From assembly GCA_016297005.1 (NCBI GenBank), contig JAEDHK010000002.1, forward strand, positions 186,001 to 250,000: a stretch of DNA of 64,000 nt. The letters are read 5' to 3'. The notes beneath the pieces are model-generated. The model saw nothing but the letters and a program-made list of their open reading frames with translations, was not told the DNA's origin and ran no database searches. The stretch is from Clostridia bacterium (GTDB lineage Bacteria > Bacillota > Clostridia > Christensenellales > DTU072). Numbering within the stretch: the first letter of the stretch is position 1; every line of letters starts with the position of its first letter. Position numbers and translations under genes: made by a program. This document shows positions 33,367-41,089 of the stretch, one piece after another.

Positions 33367-33933
33367 ATGAGAAGTATTACGAAGTTAGATTTACAGTACG
33401 CGCACAGATTTTACGGATTTAAAGGCGAAGCTCAGTATTTGCACGGGCATACCGGCGAGTTGACGATTGAAGTGGAAGACAGCGTAGAACCGGGAGTGAA
33501 TATGGTTTTCCCTTGCAATGAAATACAAAAAACGGCTTGGTCGGTTTTAAAAAACTTTGATCACGCTCTGATTCTCAGAGAGGATGATCCGCTACTTCCC
33601 GCTATTTTGAACGTGTATGAAAAACAAGGCATTAAAAACGGGGCTCCTACCAACAAGATGAAAGGCCCTGCTTTTAAAACCGAACTTGCCACTGCATATC
33701 CCGATTGTCGCCTGGTCGTCACAAAAGAAACCATGACTGTTGAGGGAATGATTAAAATCGTATACGACCTACTTAAGGATAAGCTCAATATCGCTAAAAT
33801 TACTTTTACCAGCGGTGTGAACGCCGCCTCCTGCGAATTTGAGACGAAAAATAAGATCGACCGTTGCCCTCTGTGCGGTATCGCCCTGTCTCCGGAAGGC
33901 GTATGTCCGAAATGCGGTTATCGTAAAAACTGA
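33367..33933 (+). CDS. 6-pyruvoyl-tetrahydropterin synthase/QueD-like protein with C-terminal zinc ribbon
   Basis: 188 residues. The N-terminal 145 residues match the PTPS/QueD T-fold: zinc ligands H13 (YAHRF) and H26/H28 (LHGHTG), catalytic-type NFDHAL, and a Glu in MTVEGM where QueD has PTAE. The position of the catalytic Cys, four residues before HGH, is Ala22, so the normal Cys/Asp/His triad is incomplete. Two CxxC pairs form a rubredoxin-like zinc ribbon (CPLCGIALSPEGVCPKCGY) at the C-terminus, not part of standard QueD. It lies 61 bp after the PerR-like gene with its own AAGGAG site and is probably co-transcribed. It may bind a pterin without QueD activity. Confidence 0.8.
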   Translation: MRSITKLDLQYAHRFYGFKGEAQYLHGHTGELTIEVEDSVEPGVNMVFPCNEIQKTAWSVLKNFDHALILREDDPLLPAILNVYEKQGIKNGAPTNKMKGPAFKTELATAYPDCRLVVTKETMTVEGMIKIVYDLLKDKLNIAKITFTSGVNAASCEFETKNKIDRCPLCGIALSPEGVCPKCGYRKN

Positions 33934-34112
33934 TTTCTTCAAAAGGCAGTTTTTTTAAGAGGTCTTACGCTGAAAAGGGATTCGTCTTGACGAAAAATGG
34001 AAAATACCGATTTTCGTCGCACCGTCCCCGAACCTGTCGAGGTTGCTCTTCGATTATTTCTCTTTTGAGGAAAACGTTCTTTTAGCCTTTTTACTTGATA
34101 AGAGAAAAACAG

Positions 34113-34139
34113 ATATGGCGCGGTATTCCCGCGCCATAT
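34113..34139. terminator. Terminator between convergent PTPS-like and lysine transporter genes
   Basis: ATATGGCGCGG (34113-34123) pairs perfectly with CCGCGCCATAT (34129-34139). T-rich sequence follows on the minus strand (CTGTTTTTC), so it mainly serves the transporter gene ending at 34187. Confidence 0.85.
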
Positions 34140-34186
34140 TCTACTATACGGATTTCTGTTCAGAAGTCGCTTTGCGACTCTTTTGA

Positions 34187-35938
34187 CTACTCGTCATTTT
34201 TGCGAAGCGCTTCTATCTCGTTATCTACTTCGTTGCTGCCCTGGATCGTATCTTCGATGGGACGGGCGGAGGGCTTTTGGGACAATTTGGCAAAGAAGCC
34301 GCCGATCGCGTTGTCCATCTTATCAACGATGCCCTTTCTGTCCATAAAGAAGAGACCGACGAGGCAAGCGGCAAGTAAGCCGAATCCGAAGGCAAGGGTA
34401 ATGCCGGCGGACGCGCCGTAAGAAGAGCCGATATCCGTCGCGGTGATGAAACCAACGATCAGATAAGTAATGCCGGAAATGAGCGCGACGATGGTCGCGT
34501 ACGGGAACTGCGTCTTAACGTGGTCGATGTGGTTGCATTGCGCGCCGGAAGAAGCCATGATGGTGGTATCGGAGATCGGGCTGACGTGGTCGCCATACAC
34601 GGCGCCGGCAAGAACGGCGGACATAGTGAGGAAGAACAAGCCCTCGTTGGTGGTGGCCGACATAACGGCGGTGGAGATCGGGATCAACACGCCGAAGGTA
34701 CCCCAGGACGTTCCCGTTGCGAAAGAAATGAAGCAAGCGAGAATAAAGAACACGAACGGAATGATACCGAGCGCCATGCTGTCGGCCGTGATGTTGGCTT
34801 GAACAAAGGCTTTTGCGTTGAGCGTTCCGTCAAGAATGGCTTTTCCGGTTTCGTCAACGCCTTCGCCTTTTGCCCCCATGATTGCACCAAGCGTCCAGGC
34901 AAAGGTCAGAATCAATATGGCCGGAACCATGGACTTGAAGCCCTCGGCGATGGAGCTCATGAAGTTCTTGAACGTGATGGCTCTGGTGCAGACATAGAAG
35001 ATAAAGGTAATAACGAGCGCGACGAAAGAGCCGAACGCAAGCGCGGATCCGGCGTCGCAGTTACTGAAAGCTTCCAAAACACCTTCCGATTGCAGTTCGG
35101 TACCGATAACGCCGGTATCCCAGTTATAGAAATAACCGTTGAAGATCATGGCGCCCACGCAACAAGCGATGAGGGTAACGATGGGGAAGACGAGGTTGAT
35201 GACCTTGCCTCTTACGTTTCCTTCCGCTTTAACGTCTTCGGTAGGCAGGTCGGTTTCTCCCGCGTTGAGGTCTCCGGTCGTTTGCGCAATCTTTTCGTTA
35301 CGCTTCATCTTGAAGAAATCCAATTTCAAAAGGACGCTGACCACCATGAATCCGATGGTGAGGAGCGCGTACATGTTGAACGGGATGGTCTTGATGAAAG
35401 TGACGATACCGTTATCGCCGGCATATCCGGCAACGGCCGCCGCCCAAGAAGAAATGGGAGCGATAATACAGATAGGAGCCGCCGTCGCGTCGATAAGGTA
35501 AGCGAGCTTGGCATGGCTGATCTTGTGCTTATCGGTGACGGGACGCATCGCGCTGCCGACGGTAAGGCAGTTAAAATAGTCGTCGACGAAGATAAGAGTG
35601 CCGAGTCCAACGGTGGCGAGTTCTGCGCCGGCCTTGGTCTTGATCTTTGCGGAAGCCCATTCGCCGTAAGCCTTACTGCCGCCCGTCTTGACCATGAGTA
35701 CAGCGAAGATGCCGAGGATGACCAAAAAGATCAGGATGCCGCCGTTACCGCCGAGCTGATTGCCCATGGTGATAAACAAGTTACTGAGCGCTTCCGCCGG
35801 GTTTCCGCCCGCAAGGAACATCGCGCCGGTAAAGATACCGACGAACAAGCTCAGGTATACTTGCTTCGTGATAAGAGCGAGTACGATAGCGACGATCGCG
35901 GGCACGAATGCCCAGAACGTACCTACAAAATATTCCAT
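34187..35938 (-). CDS. lysW: NhaC-family transporter under lysine riboswitch, probable lysine transporter
   Basis: 583 residues from the ATG at 35938, chosen for AAGGAGGGTAAT just upstream. About 11-13 hydrophobic segments; TGGSKAYGEWASAKIKTKAG and TLIFVDDYFNCLTVGSAMRP are characteristic of NhaC antiporters. Comparative genomics has assigned NhaC-like proteins downstream of L-boxes to lysine uptake (LysW), and here a full lysine riboswitch precedes the gene. Lysine import is therefore more likely than sodium/proton exchange. The hydrophilic C-terminus (about 550-583) is acidic. It forms a single-gene unit with a terminator. Confidence 0.88.
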   Translation of the reverse strand: MEYFVGTFWAFVPAIVAIVLALITKQVYLSLFVGIFTGAMFLAGGNPAEALSNLFITMGNQLGGNGGILIFLVILGIFAVLMVKTGGSKAYGEWASAKIKTKAGAELATVGLGTLIFVDDYFNCLTVGSAMRPVTDKHKISHAKLAYLIDATAAPICIIAPISSWAAAVAGYAGDNGIVTFIKTIPFNMYALLTIGFMVVSVLLKLDFFKMKRNEKIAQTTGDLNAGETDLPTEDVKAEGNVRGKVINLVFPIVTLIACCVGAMIFNGYFYNWDTGVIGTELQSEGVLEAFSNCDAGSALAFGSFVALVITFIFYVCTRAITFKNFMSSIAEGFKSMVPAILILTFAWTLGAIMGAKGEGVDETGKAILDGTLNAKAFVQANITADSMALGIIPFVFFILACFISFATGTSWGTFGVLIPISTAVMSATTNEGLFFLTMSAVLAGAVYGDHVSPISDTTIMASSGAQCNHIDHVKTQFPYATIVALISGITYLIVGFITATDIGSSYGASAGITLAFGFGLLAACLVGLFFMDRKGIVDKMDNAIGGFFAKLSQKPSARPIEDTIQGSNEVDNEIEALRKNDE

Positions 35939-35956
35939 ATTACCCTCCTTAGGTAA

Positions 35957-35989
35957 ATAAAAATGCCGTAGAAATGGAAACACTACGGC
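35957..35989 (-). terminator. Riboswitch-controlled terminator
   Basis: GCCGTAG (35965-35971) and CTACGGC (35983-35989) form the stem. On the minus strand ATTTTTATTT follows. It lies between the lysine aptamer and the ribosome binding site and is the expression platform. Confidence 0.9.
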
Positions 35990-36022
35990 AAAAACGACTC
36001 CTAAAAAAGAAAAGGGTTTTTA

Positions 36023-36185
36023 CAATAGCTCTCCACAATTACTTGTGACAGTCCAGGACGTTTTCCGTCATGGCCCAGCGGATACTGCTTCGGTCGAGCG
36101 TGAACCCGCTTCGGCGATATTGCCTTTCTTCTGCGCGAGCGACCGCCCTTTTCGCAGAGTACTTATCAATTTCGCGCCTCTATCG
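36023..36185 (-). ncRNA. Lysine riboswitch (L-box)
   Basis: The minus strand reads through all conserved L-box blocks in order: CGATAGAGGCGCG, GATAAGTACTC, GAAAGGCAATATCGCCGAAG, CGCTGGGCC, CTGGACTGTCAC and GGAGAGCTATTG. The ends pair as P1 (CGATAG with CTATTG). Lysine binding would favour the downstream terminator and switch off the transporter. Confidence 0.96.
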
Positions 36186-36193
36186 TGTGCATG

Positions 36194-36222
36194 ATGGTAG
36201 CACATTTCTGTCGATATGTCAA
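36194..36222 (-). promoter_or_regulatory. Promoter of the lysine riboswitch transcript
   Basis: Minus strand TTGACA (36222-36217), 17 nt, TACCAT (36199-36194), directly upstream of the aptamer. Confidence 0.78.
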
Positions 36223-36261
36223 TGATTTCTGCGTTTTTGTTATTTTTCTCTCAATTTTATC

Positions 36262-38445
36262 TTACCTTTTCAGATAAAGTGGAATGCCCGACGTCATTTC
36301 GTACCTCTTCCCTTCCATTTCGACCGCCACCTTGCTGTCGCCGGTATAAGAAAGAATGTATTTTTCATTTCCCTCTTCTTTGGTATATTCTACGTCGATC
36401 CTGACGTTCGGACGGATCAAAGAACACTTTAAACGGGTCAATCCGCCGTATAAAGCCGGTCGTATGACGACAGAGCGGAACCCCGGCGTATAGCGTATGC
36501 CCGCCACGCCGTAAAAGAGGTATTTTACGGGCGAGCCGAACATGGGATGATTCTGTGATTTCCTCCCGTCCCAGTATTCCCAAAGCGTCGTTGCGCCGCG
36601 GTTTTTCATATAGCCGAAACTACCCGGCTGTTCGGAACAAAGCAGGCGCGTCGCTTCCTCTTCCATTCCGTTCTCGAACAGGTACCGGTACAGATATTCT
36701 ATACCGATGATACCCACGTCCATATAACCTCGCTTTACGTATGCTTCGGCCGCTTTTTTCCCTTCTTCTTTGGGGATCAAACCGAGATCGGCCATAAAAA
36801 AGTCCGCGCCTTGTACGCCTTTCTGACAGGAAGGCTTTTTGACGTCCCAATAGACTCTCCTGACGGCGTCCGCGCAGGCTTTTTCCGTCTCTTCATAGGC
36901 GTATTCTTTTCCGCAGGCGGTTGCCATTTCTTTATATTGCCGCAAGGCGGTAATAAAGAGACAGGTATTGACGAACGGTTGCGCGATGACCGTTTTTTCT
37001 AACGTGCACCAATCGCCCAGGCACCAACCGCCCTTCCTTTCGCGCACGATCAGATCACGGTATTCTCCCTCTCCCATGCACTCGGTAAGAATATGCTTTA
37101 TCCACTTTTCCATCGCCGGCAAAAGCGAAGAAATATATTCTTCTTCGCCAAACACGGTATAGTATTTATAGGGCGCGAAAATAATGGCGCCGCCCCAACC
37201 GCCGGGGCCGCCGCCACCGCCCATCAGCGGCGCCGTATGTTGTACGTGTCCCGTCTTTTCGTCCTGACAATCGACGATGTCAGCGATCCACTTCCGGTAA
37301 AAGGATCTGCTCTCAAAACACAATAACGCCGTCTCGGTCGTAAGCTGACCGTCGGCGGTGTACCCTAACTTTTCCCGATGCGGACAATCGGACGGGATCC
37401 CGCCGTGCATGTTGTTGAGTTGGGTCAGCTTGTAGGCGTTAAAAAACCAGTTCAGGACTTCGTTATCACTCTCGAACGAGGCCGTTTCTTTAAACGGAAC
37501 GTGGACGACGCACGCGACGCATTCGTCGATCTTTCCGAAAACGGAGAAATAGCGGAATCCGCTCCAACGGAAGGTCGGGTGCGCTACGATACCCGGCTTC
37601 AAACCGAAGTATTCTTCTTTTTGTTTTTGTTCTCTTCCGCCGACGGCGGTAAAATCCAATCGCCTTTCTCCGCGCAAACTTTCCGCCTGGCATACGATTA
37701 TCCGTCCTTTGCCGCGGACTTCCACCCAGCCCGTAATATTCTTCCCCACGTCGTAAACGGCGTATCGTCCGAACTTAAATAAAAGTCTGGGTTCGATCCG
37801 CTCGCATACGGTATCGGATAAGACGTCCTGAAAATAAAGCGGGCTCCCGAAGTCTGCCCGCTCGATGGGACTTTGCCACTTTCTGTCGTCAAATCCTGGC
37901 AAAAACCATTCTTTTTTGTATTTTCGGTAATCGACTTTCTCCCCGAAATAAACGTTACTTTCCACAATATGCGACGGCGCATACCGAAGCGTTTTGTCCG
38001 AAACGATTTCCTCTTTTCCCGTTTTCAACGTAAAGCAAAGATAGAGTTCTTCGGAAAAATTAACCTTCCCTTCGGCCGTTTTTTTGCGTTGCGTCAGCCA
38101 CCCTCCGGCAAGGAATACGACCAGGACGTTTTCGCCCTCGTTCATAAGTTCGGTTACGTCGTAACGACAGACGTATATCCGATGTTTGGTTTCTTCTCCC
38201 GGCAAAGGATAATTATAATGAGAAAAATCCCGATGAAAGTAGTCGGAGAATACGGGCGTGAAATAGTCGTCCGAAACTCGTTTTCCGTTGAGATAGACTT
38301 CAAAATATCCCAATCCGCAAATGATCAATTCCGCTTTGCCCGGTTTATCGACCGAAAAAGTTTTTCGCACAACGGGCAGACCTTTTTTTCTCTCCGGATA
38401 GACCGTCCAACGGGCCTTTCTCCCGAACGTTTCTTCAAAAGTCAT
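36262..38445 (-). CDS. Alpha-L-rhamnosidase, GH78
   Basis: 727 residues, at the short end for GH78. The N-terminal jelly-roll has LIICGLGYFEVYLNGKRVSDDYF, typical of the rhamnosidase N domain. The (alpha/alpha)6 catalytic domain has SDCPHREKLGYTADGQ, with the acidic residues expected as general acid, and GGWGGAIIFAPYKYY. There is no signal peptide, so it acts on imported rhamnosides such as plant flavonoid glycosides or pectin fragments. The gene is the third of a traX-yczE-GH78 operon, starting 9 bp after the preceding stop. No cognate transporter is adjacent. Confidence 0.92.
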   Translation of the reverse strand: MTFEETFGRKARWTVYPERKKGLPVVRKTFSVDKPGKAELIICGLGYFEVYLNGKRVSDDYFTPVFSDYFHRDFSHYNYPLPGEETKHRIYVCRYDVTELMNEGENVLVVFLAGGWLTQRKKTAEGKVNFSEELYLCFTLKTGKEEIVSDKTLRYAPSHIVESNVYFGEKVDYRKYKKEWFLPGFDDRKWQSPIERADFGSPLYFQDVLSDTVCERIEPRLLFKFGRYAVYDVGKNITGWVEVRGKGRIIVCQAESLRGERRLDFTAVGGREQKQKEEYFGLKPGIVAHPTFRWSGFRYFSVFGKIDECVACVVHVPFKETASFESDNEVLNWFFNAYKLTQLNNMHGGIPSDCPHREKLGYTADGQLTTETALLCFESRSFYRKWIADIVDCQDEKTGHVQHTAPLMGGGGGPGGWGGAIIFAPYKYYTVFGEEEYISSLLPAMEKWIKHILTECMGEGEYRDLIVRERKGGWCLGDWCTLEKTVIAQPFVNTCLFITALRQYKEMATACGKEYAYEETEKACADAVRRVYWDVKKPSCQKGVQGADFFMADLGLIPKEEGKKAAEAYVKRGYMDVGIIGIEYLYRYLFENGMEEEATRLLCSEQPGSFGYMKNRGATTLWEYWDGRKSQNHPMFGSPVKYLFYGVAGIRYTPGFRSVVIRPALYGGLTRLKCSLIRPNVRIDVEYTKEEGNEKYILSYTGDSKVAVEMEGKRYEMTSGIPLYLKR

Positions 38446-38454
38446 ATTCTCCTC

Positions 38455-39177
38455 CTACTTTTTGAAAAACTCTTTCATTCTCGGCAAAAGAGGTTCTTCT
38501 CCCGTCAATTTGTTCAACAATTTGCCGAAAACAGCTATGATCGGCGCATTGATAAGGGCTGTCACGACGGTGCCGGCGCCGATAAAGTGATAAGACGTAG
38601 CATAAATTTTGCTCCAATCGAACTCTCCTGCGTCGAGGTTGATACAAAAAGCAAGCAGGAGCGACAGCGCAAGGGATCCCATATCGTAACAGAGCTTTGT
38701 CTTTGCCACCGGAAAGCGGAATCTATCCGCTACCTCGGCCACAAACAACTCGTACGCCTGTAAGGGCAGATAGGTACGGAAAAAGCAGGCGACGCCCAGG
38801 GCCGTAATACAGTCGCCCACGATCAGAAAGACCCACCTCGTCCATATTTCGACAAAGGGTTCTTCCCCGAGCAAAAACAACCAAAGATCGAGCACCAGAC
38901 CATATACGACGGCCACGACGAAAGAAAAGAGGTACCTGAACCGCACTCTCCGGACGACGGCGCAAAGGGCAAGGATCAAGAACCCCTGAAAGATATACTC
39001 CATCGTGCCCACGGTGCACCCGGTCCAATACGGCGCGATCGCCTCTTGCAAAATAAAGGGCGGAGCGGCGATCATTGATATGCCCAGATCGGCCTTACTG
39101 CAAAGAGCGACGCCGAGAGAAACGAAAAGCACGCCGAATATCCAATACAATTCTCCCCATCGAAGAGGCTTTTTCAT
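38455..39177 (-). CDS. YczE/YitT-like integral membrane protein
   Basis: 240 residues from the ATG at 39177, preceded by GGGAGGGAAGG. Five or six hydrophobic segments; the N-terminus WIFGVLFVSLGVALCSKADLGISMIAAPPFIL matches the YczE/DUF6198 type. The function is not known; YczE in Bacillus affects lipopeptide production. The start overlaps the stop of the TraX-like gene (ATGA), so translation is coupled. The pairing with a GH78 rhamnosidase is unexplained. Confidence 0.8.
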   Translation of the reverse strand: MKKPLRWGELYWIFGVLFVSLGVALCSKADLGISMIAAPPFILQEAIAPYWTGCTVGTMEYIFQGFLILALCAVVRRVRFRYLFSFVVAVVYGLVLDLWLFLLGEEPFVEIWTRWVFLIVGDCITALGVACFFRTYLPLQAYELFVAEVADRFRFPVAKTKLCYDMGSLALSLLLAFCINLDAGEFDWSKIYATSYHFIGAGTVVTALINAPIIAVFGKLLNKLTGEEPLLPRMKEFFKK

Positions 39178-39908
39178 CCCTTCCCTCCCATGCATAAAAG
39201 ATAAATTCCGTACAGCAAAACGAGATGCGACGGATAAAAAAAGTAAAAAAAGTACTTCATGCGCATTTTTCCGCGGCTTTCATTGTACAATGCCATTATC
39301 GGCACGGCAAGCAATCCCCATGCCTCCACCGTCCATAATTTACCCATGAACACCGCAACGAGCATAATACCGAGCGCAAAAAAGAAAAGCCTGAGCCACT
39401 TTTTCTTCGTTAAGTACACGAGCCAGGGCAGAAGAACTCCGCCGAAATAATAATCGATATGGACGATCAGACTTATTTCGTACACCAAAAAGGCGTACCC
39501 GAAGAAAAGAGCGAACCCCAACGCGGCGCCGTCGATTCTCTTTGCTTTGCAAGCGGAAACAAAGTTACGCCATAAATAAATAAGCGCGATCGCAAAGCTG
39601 AACGAAAGAAAAACGTTCAGCATGTTATCTTTCATAATGTAATAATAGACCAGGTGGAACAGCAGTCCCATCAACGTCATTACGCCGAGATAGCGGGCGC
39701 GATTTTTCGTATAGCGGCATCCTTCGGCAATAAAAAAGGCAAATATCGGAAAGGCCAGCCGTCCGACGCATCGCATCCACATCGCCGACGAAATATTGGG
39801 GAAAAAGAGTAAACCGACGTGATCGACGATCATAAATAGAGCGGCCAATATCTTCAATTGATTTCCGCTCAAAAATCCCTCTTTCGTTCCGTTTCTTTCC
39901 CCTGTCAT
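39174..39908 (-). CDS. TraX-family membrane protein
   Basis: 244 residues if the ATG at 39908 is used; a GTG at 39944 in frame is the alternative. It has LSGNQLKILAALFMIVDHVGLLFFP and RCVGRLAFPIFAFFIAEGCRYTKN, the TraX signature. TraX acetylates F-pilin; chromosomal Firmicute homologues are acyltransferase-like proteins of unknown target, perhaps surface carbohydrate. About eight membrane segments are seen. First gene of a three-gene operon. Confidence 0.87.
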   Translation of the reverse strand: MTGERNGTKEGFLSGNQLKILAALFMIVDHVGLLFFPNISSAMWMRCVGRLAFPIFAFFIAEGCRYTKNRARYLGVMTLMGLLFHLVYYYIMKDNMLNVFLSFSFAIALIYLWRNFVSACKAKRIDGAALGFALFFGYAFLVYEISLIVHIDYYFGGVLLPWLVYLTKKKWLRLFFFALGIMLVAVFMGKLWTVEAWGLLAVPIMALYNESRGKMRMKYFFYFFYPSHLVLLYGIYLLCMGGKG

Positions 39909-39971
39909 ATTTTGATTGTAACCTCTTCCGCAAAAAAAGTCCACGGTTTGTAATTTTTTAATCGGAAATTT

Positions 39972-40000
39972 TTGACTTCCCTCCCGGACAGATTTATAAT
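39972..40000 (+). promoter_or_regulatory. Promoter of the DUF4234-DUF2752 pair
   Basis: TTGACT (39972-39977), 17 nt, TATAAT (39995-40000), with AAGGAG before the ATG at 40037. Confidence 0.8.
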
Positions 40001-40036
40001 AGATCCGGTTGAATACTGACTGATAAGGAGAAAAAT

Positions 40037-40417
40037 ATGGAAAAAAGAAATATTGCCACGCTGATCATTCTTTCCATCGTTACCTGCGGCATTTACGCGC
40101 TGTATTGGTTTGTTGTGACCACCAACGATATAGAAAACGCCCTCGGGTCCAAAAGCGACGGCACCTGTAAAAGCGGCGGCGCCGCCCTGCTTCTGTCCAT
40201 CGTTACTTGCGGTATTTATACCTTTTATTGGTACTACAAAGAAGCGGAACGCATCGAAACGCTCAATAACGAACGCGGATTGCGCAGTTCTACCGAAGGA
40301 TGGGTCTACATCCTGTTGTGCTTTATCGGCCTCGAAATCGTCGCTATGGCTATCATGCAGGATCAGCTGAACCGCATCGTTGACGCGCCCGTCGTGAACG
40401 TCGCCGATGTCGAATAA
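40037..40417 (+). CDS. DUF4234 membrane protein
   Basis: 126 residues. Two internally similar units (IILSIVTCGIYALYWFVVTTNDIE and LLLSIVTCGIYTFYWYYKEAERIE) each contain a hydrophobic hairpin with the SIVTCGIY motif of DUF4234. The repeat probably arose by duplication. A third hydrophobic stretch lies near the C-terminus. Function unknown. It overlaps the next gene by 11 bp. Confidence 0.85.
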   Translation: MEKRNIATLIILSIVTCGIYALYWFVVTTNDIENALGSKSDGTCKSGGAALLLSIVTCGIYTFYWYYKEAERIETLNNERGLRSSTEGWVYILLCFIGLEIVAMAIMQDQLNRIVDAPVVNVADVE

Positions 40418-40859
40418 TCAAACGAAGAAAGCGAGAAAAAACCGCAAGAAAGCGCTGACCGTTCTGTTGCTCCTTGCGGTTTTTGCCATTTATTCCTTAC
40501 TTGCGACGCATTATTTGGGACACGCCTGCCCGATTAACCTCGTTTTCGGCGTTCCCTGTCCCGGATGCGGACTGACAAGAGCCGTTCTTTGTATCTTTCA
40601 CGGAGACTTTTCCGGTGCGTTTTCGACGCACCCGCTCGTCTTTACTTTACCTGTCATTGCCGTTCTCCTGATCGTTGCATTCTTTTCTGAACGTTTTTGC
40701 GCTTCAAAAGTCTACTCCGCGCTATGTATCTCCTTTTCTCTCCTCTTCGTCGTCGTCTTCGTCTATCGCATGATCGTCCGTTTTCCGACCGAGGAGCCGA
40801 TGACCTTTAATGAAAACTCCCTTCTTTTCTTTTTGATAAGACTCTTTGAAAACAACTGA
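40407..40859 (+). CDS. DUF2752 membrane protein
   Basis: 150 residues with three hydrophobic segments. CPINLVFGVPCPGCGLTRA is the DUF2752 hallmark, with conserved CPxCGxTRA. The Cys residues could bind metal or form disulfides; function unknown. It overlaps DUF4234 by 11 bp and is translationally coupled; these two domains often co-occur. The N-terminus is basic. Confidence 0.87.
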   Translation: MSNNQTKKARKNRKKALTVLLLLAVFAIYSLLATHYLGHACPINLVFGVPCPGCGLTRAVLCIFHGDFSGAFSTHPLVFTLPVIAVLLIVAFFSERFCASKVYSALCISFSLLFVVVFVYRMIVRFPTEEPMTFNENSLLFFLIRLFENN

Positions 40860-41089
40860 CCTCAACTATTTTACAAAAAAATAATGGTGCAACCATGAAT
40901 TGACAAAATATACTTTTGGAATACCTTTTAGAATGAAATGGTATGCTAAAACAGAAAAGAGAAGCAACTCATGACGTGCGAAAAAACGCTTCCGGTTATC
41001 GTCCCTATACGAAGGCGGGGGACGACGCCGTTTCTGTAAAGGACTCTTAAAAGGGATTGTCCTTGCTTGTTCTCCGGGACAGAAAACCG

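Noticed and set aside
34520..35956. 478-codon open frame opposite the lysine transporter gene
   Set aside because: Antisense shadow: highly charged composition without domains, while the minus-strand frame has membrane segments, RBS and riboswitch.
40970..41044. 22-codon frame starting ATGACGTGC after the DUF2752 gene
   Set aside because: There is a promoter-like TTGACA nearby and an AGAGAAG site, but the peptide is too short and featureless to support.
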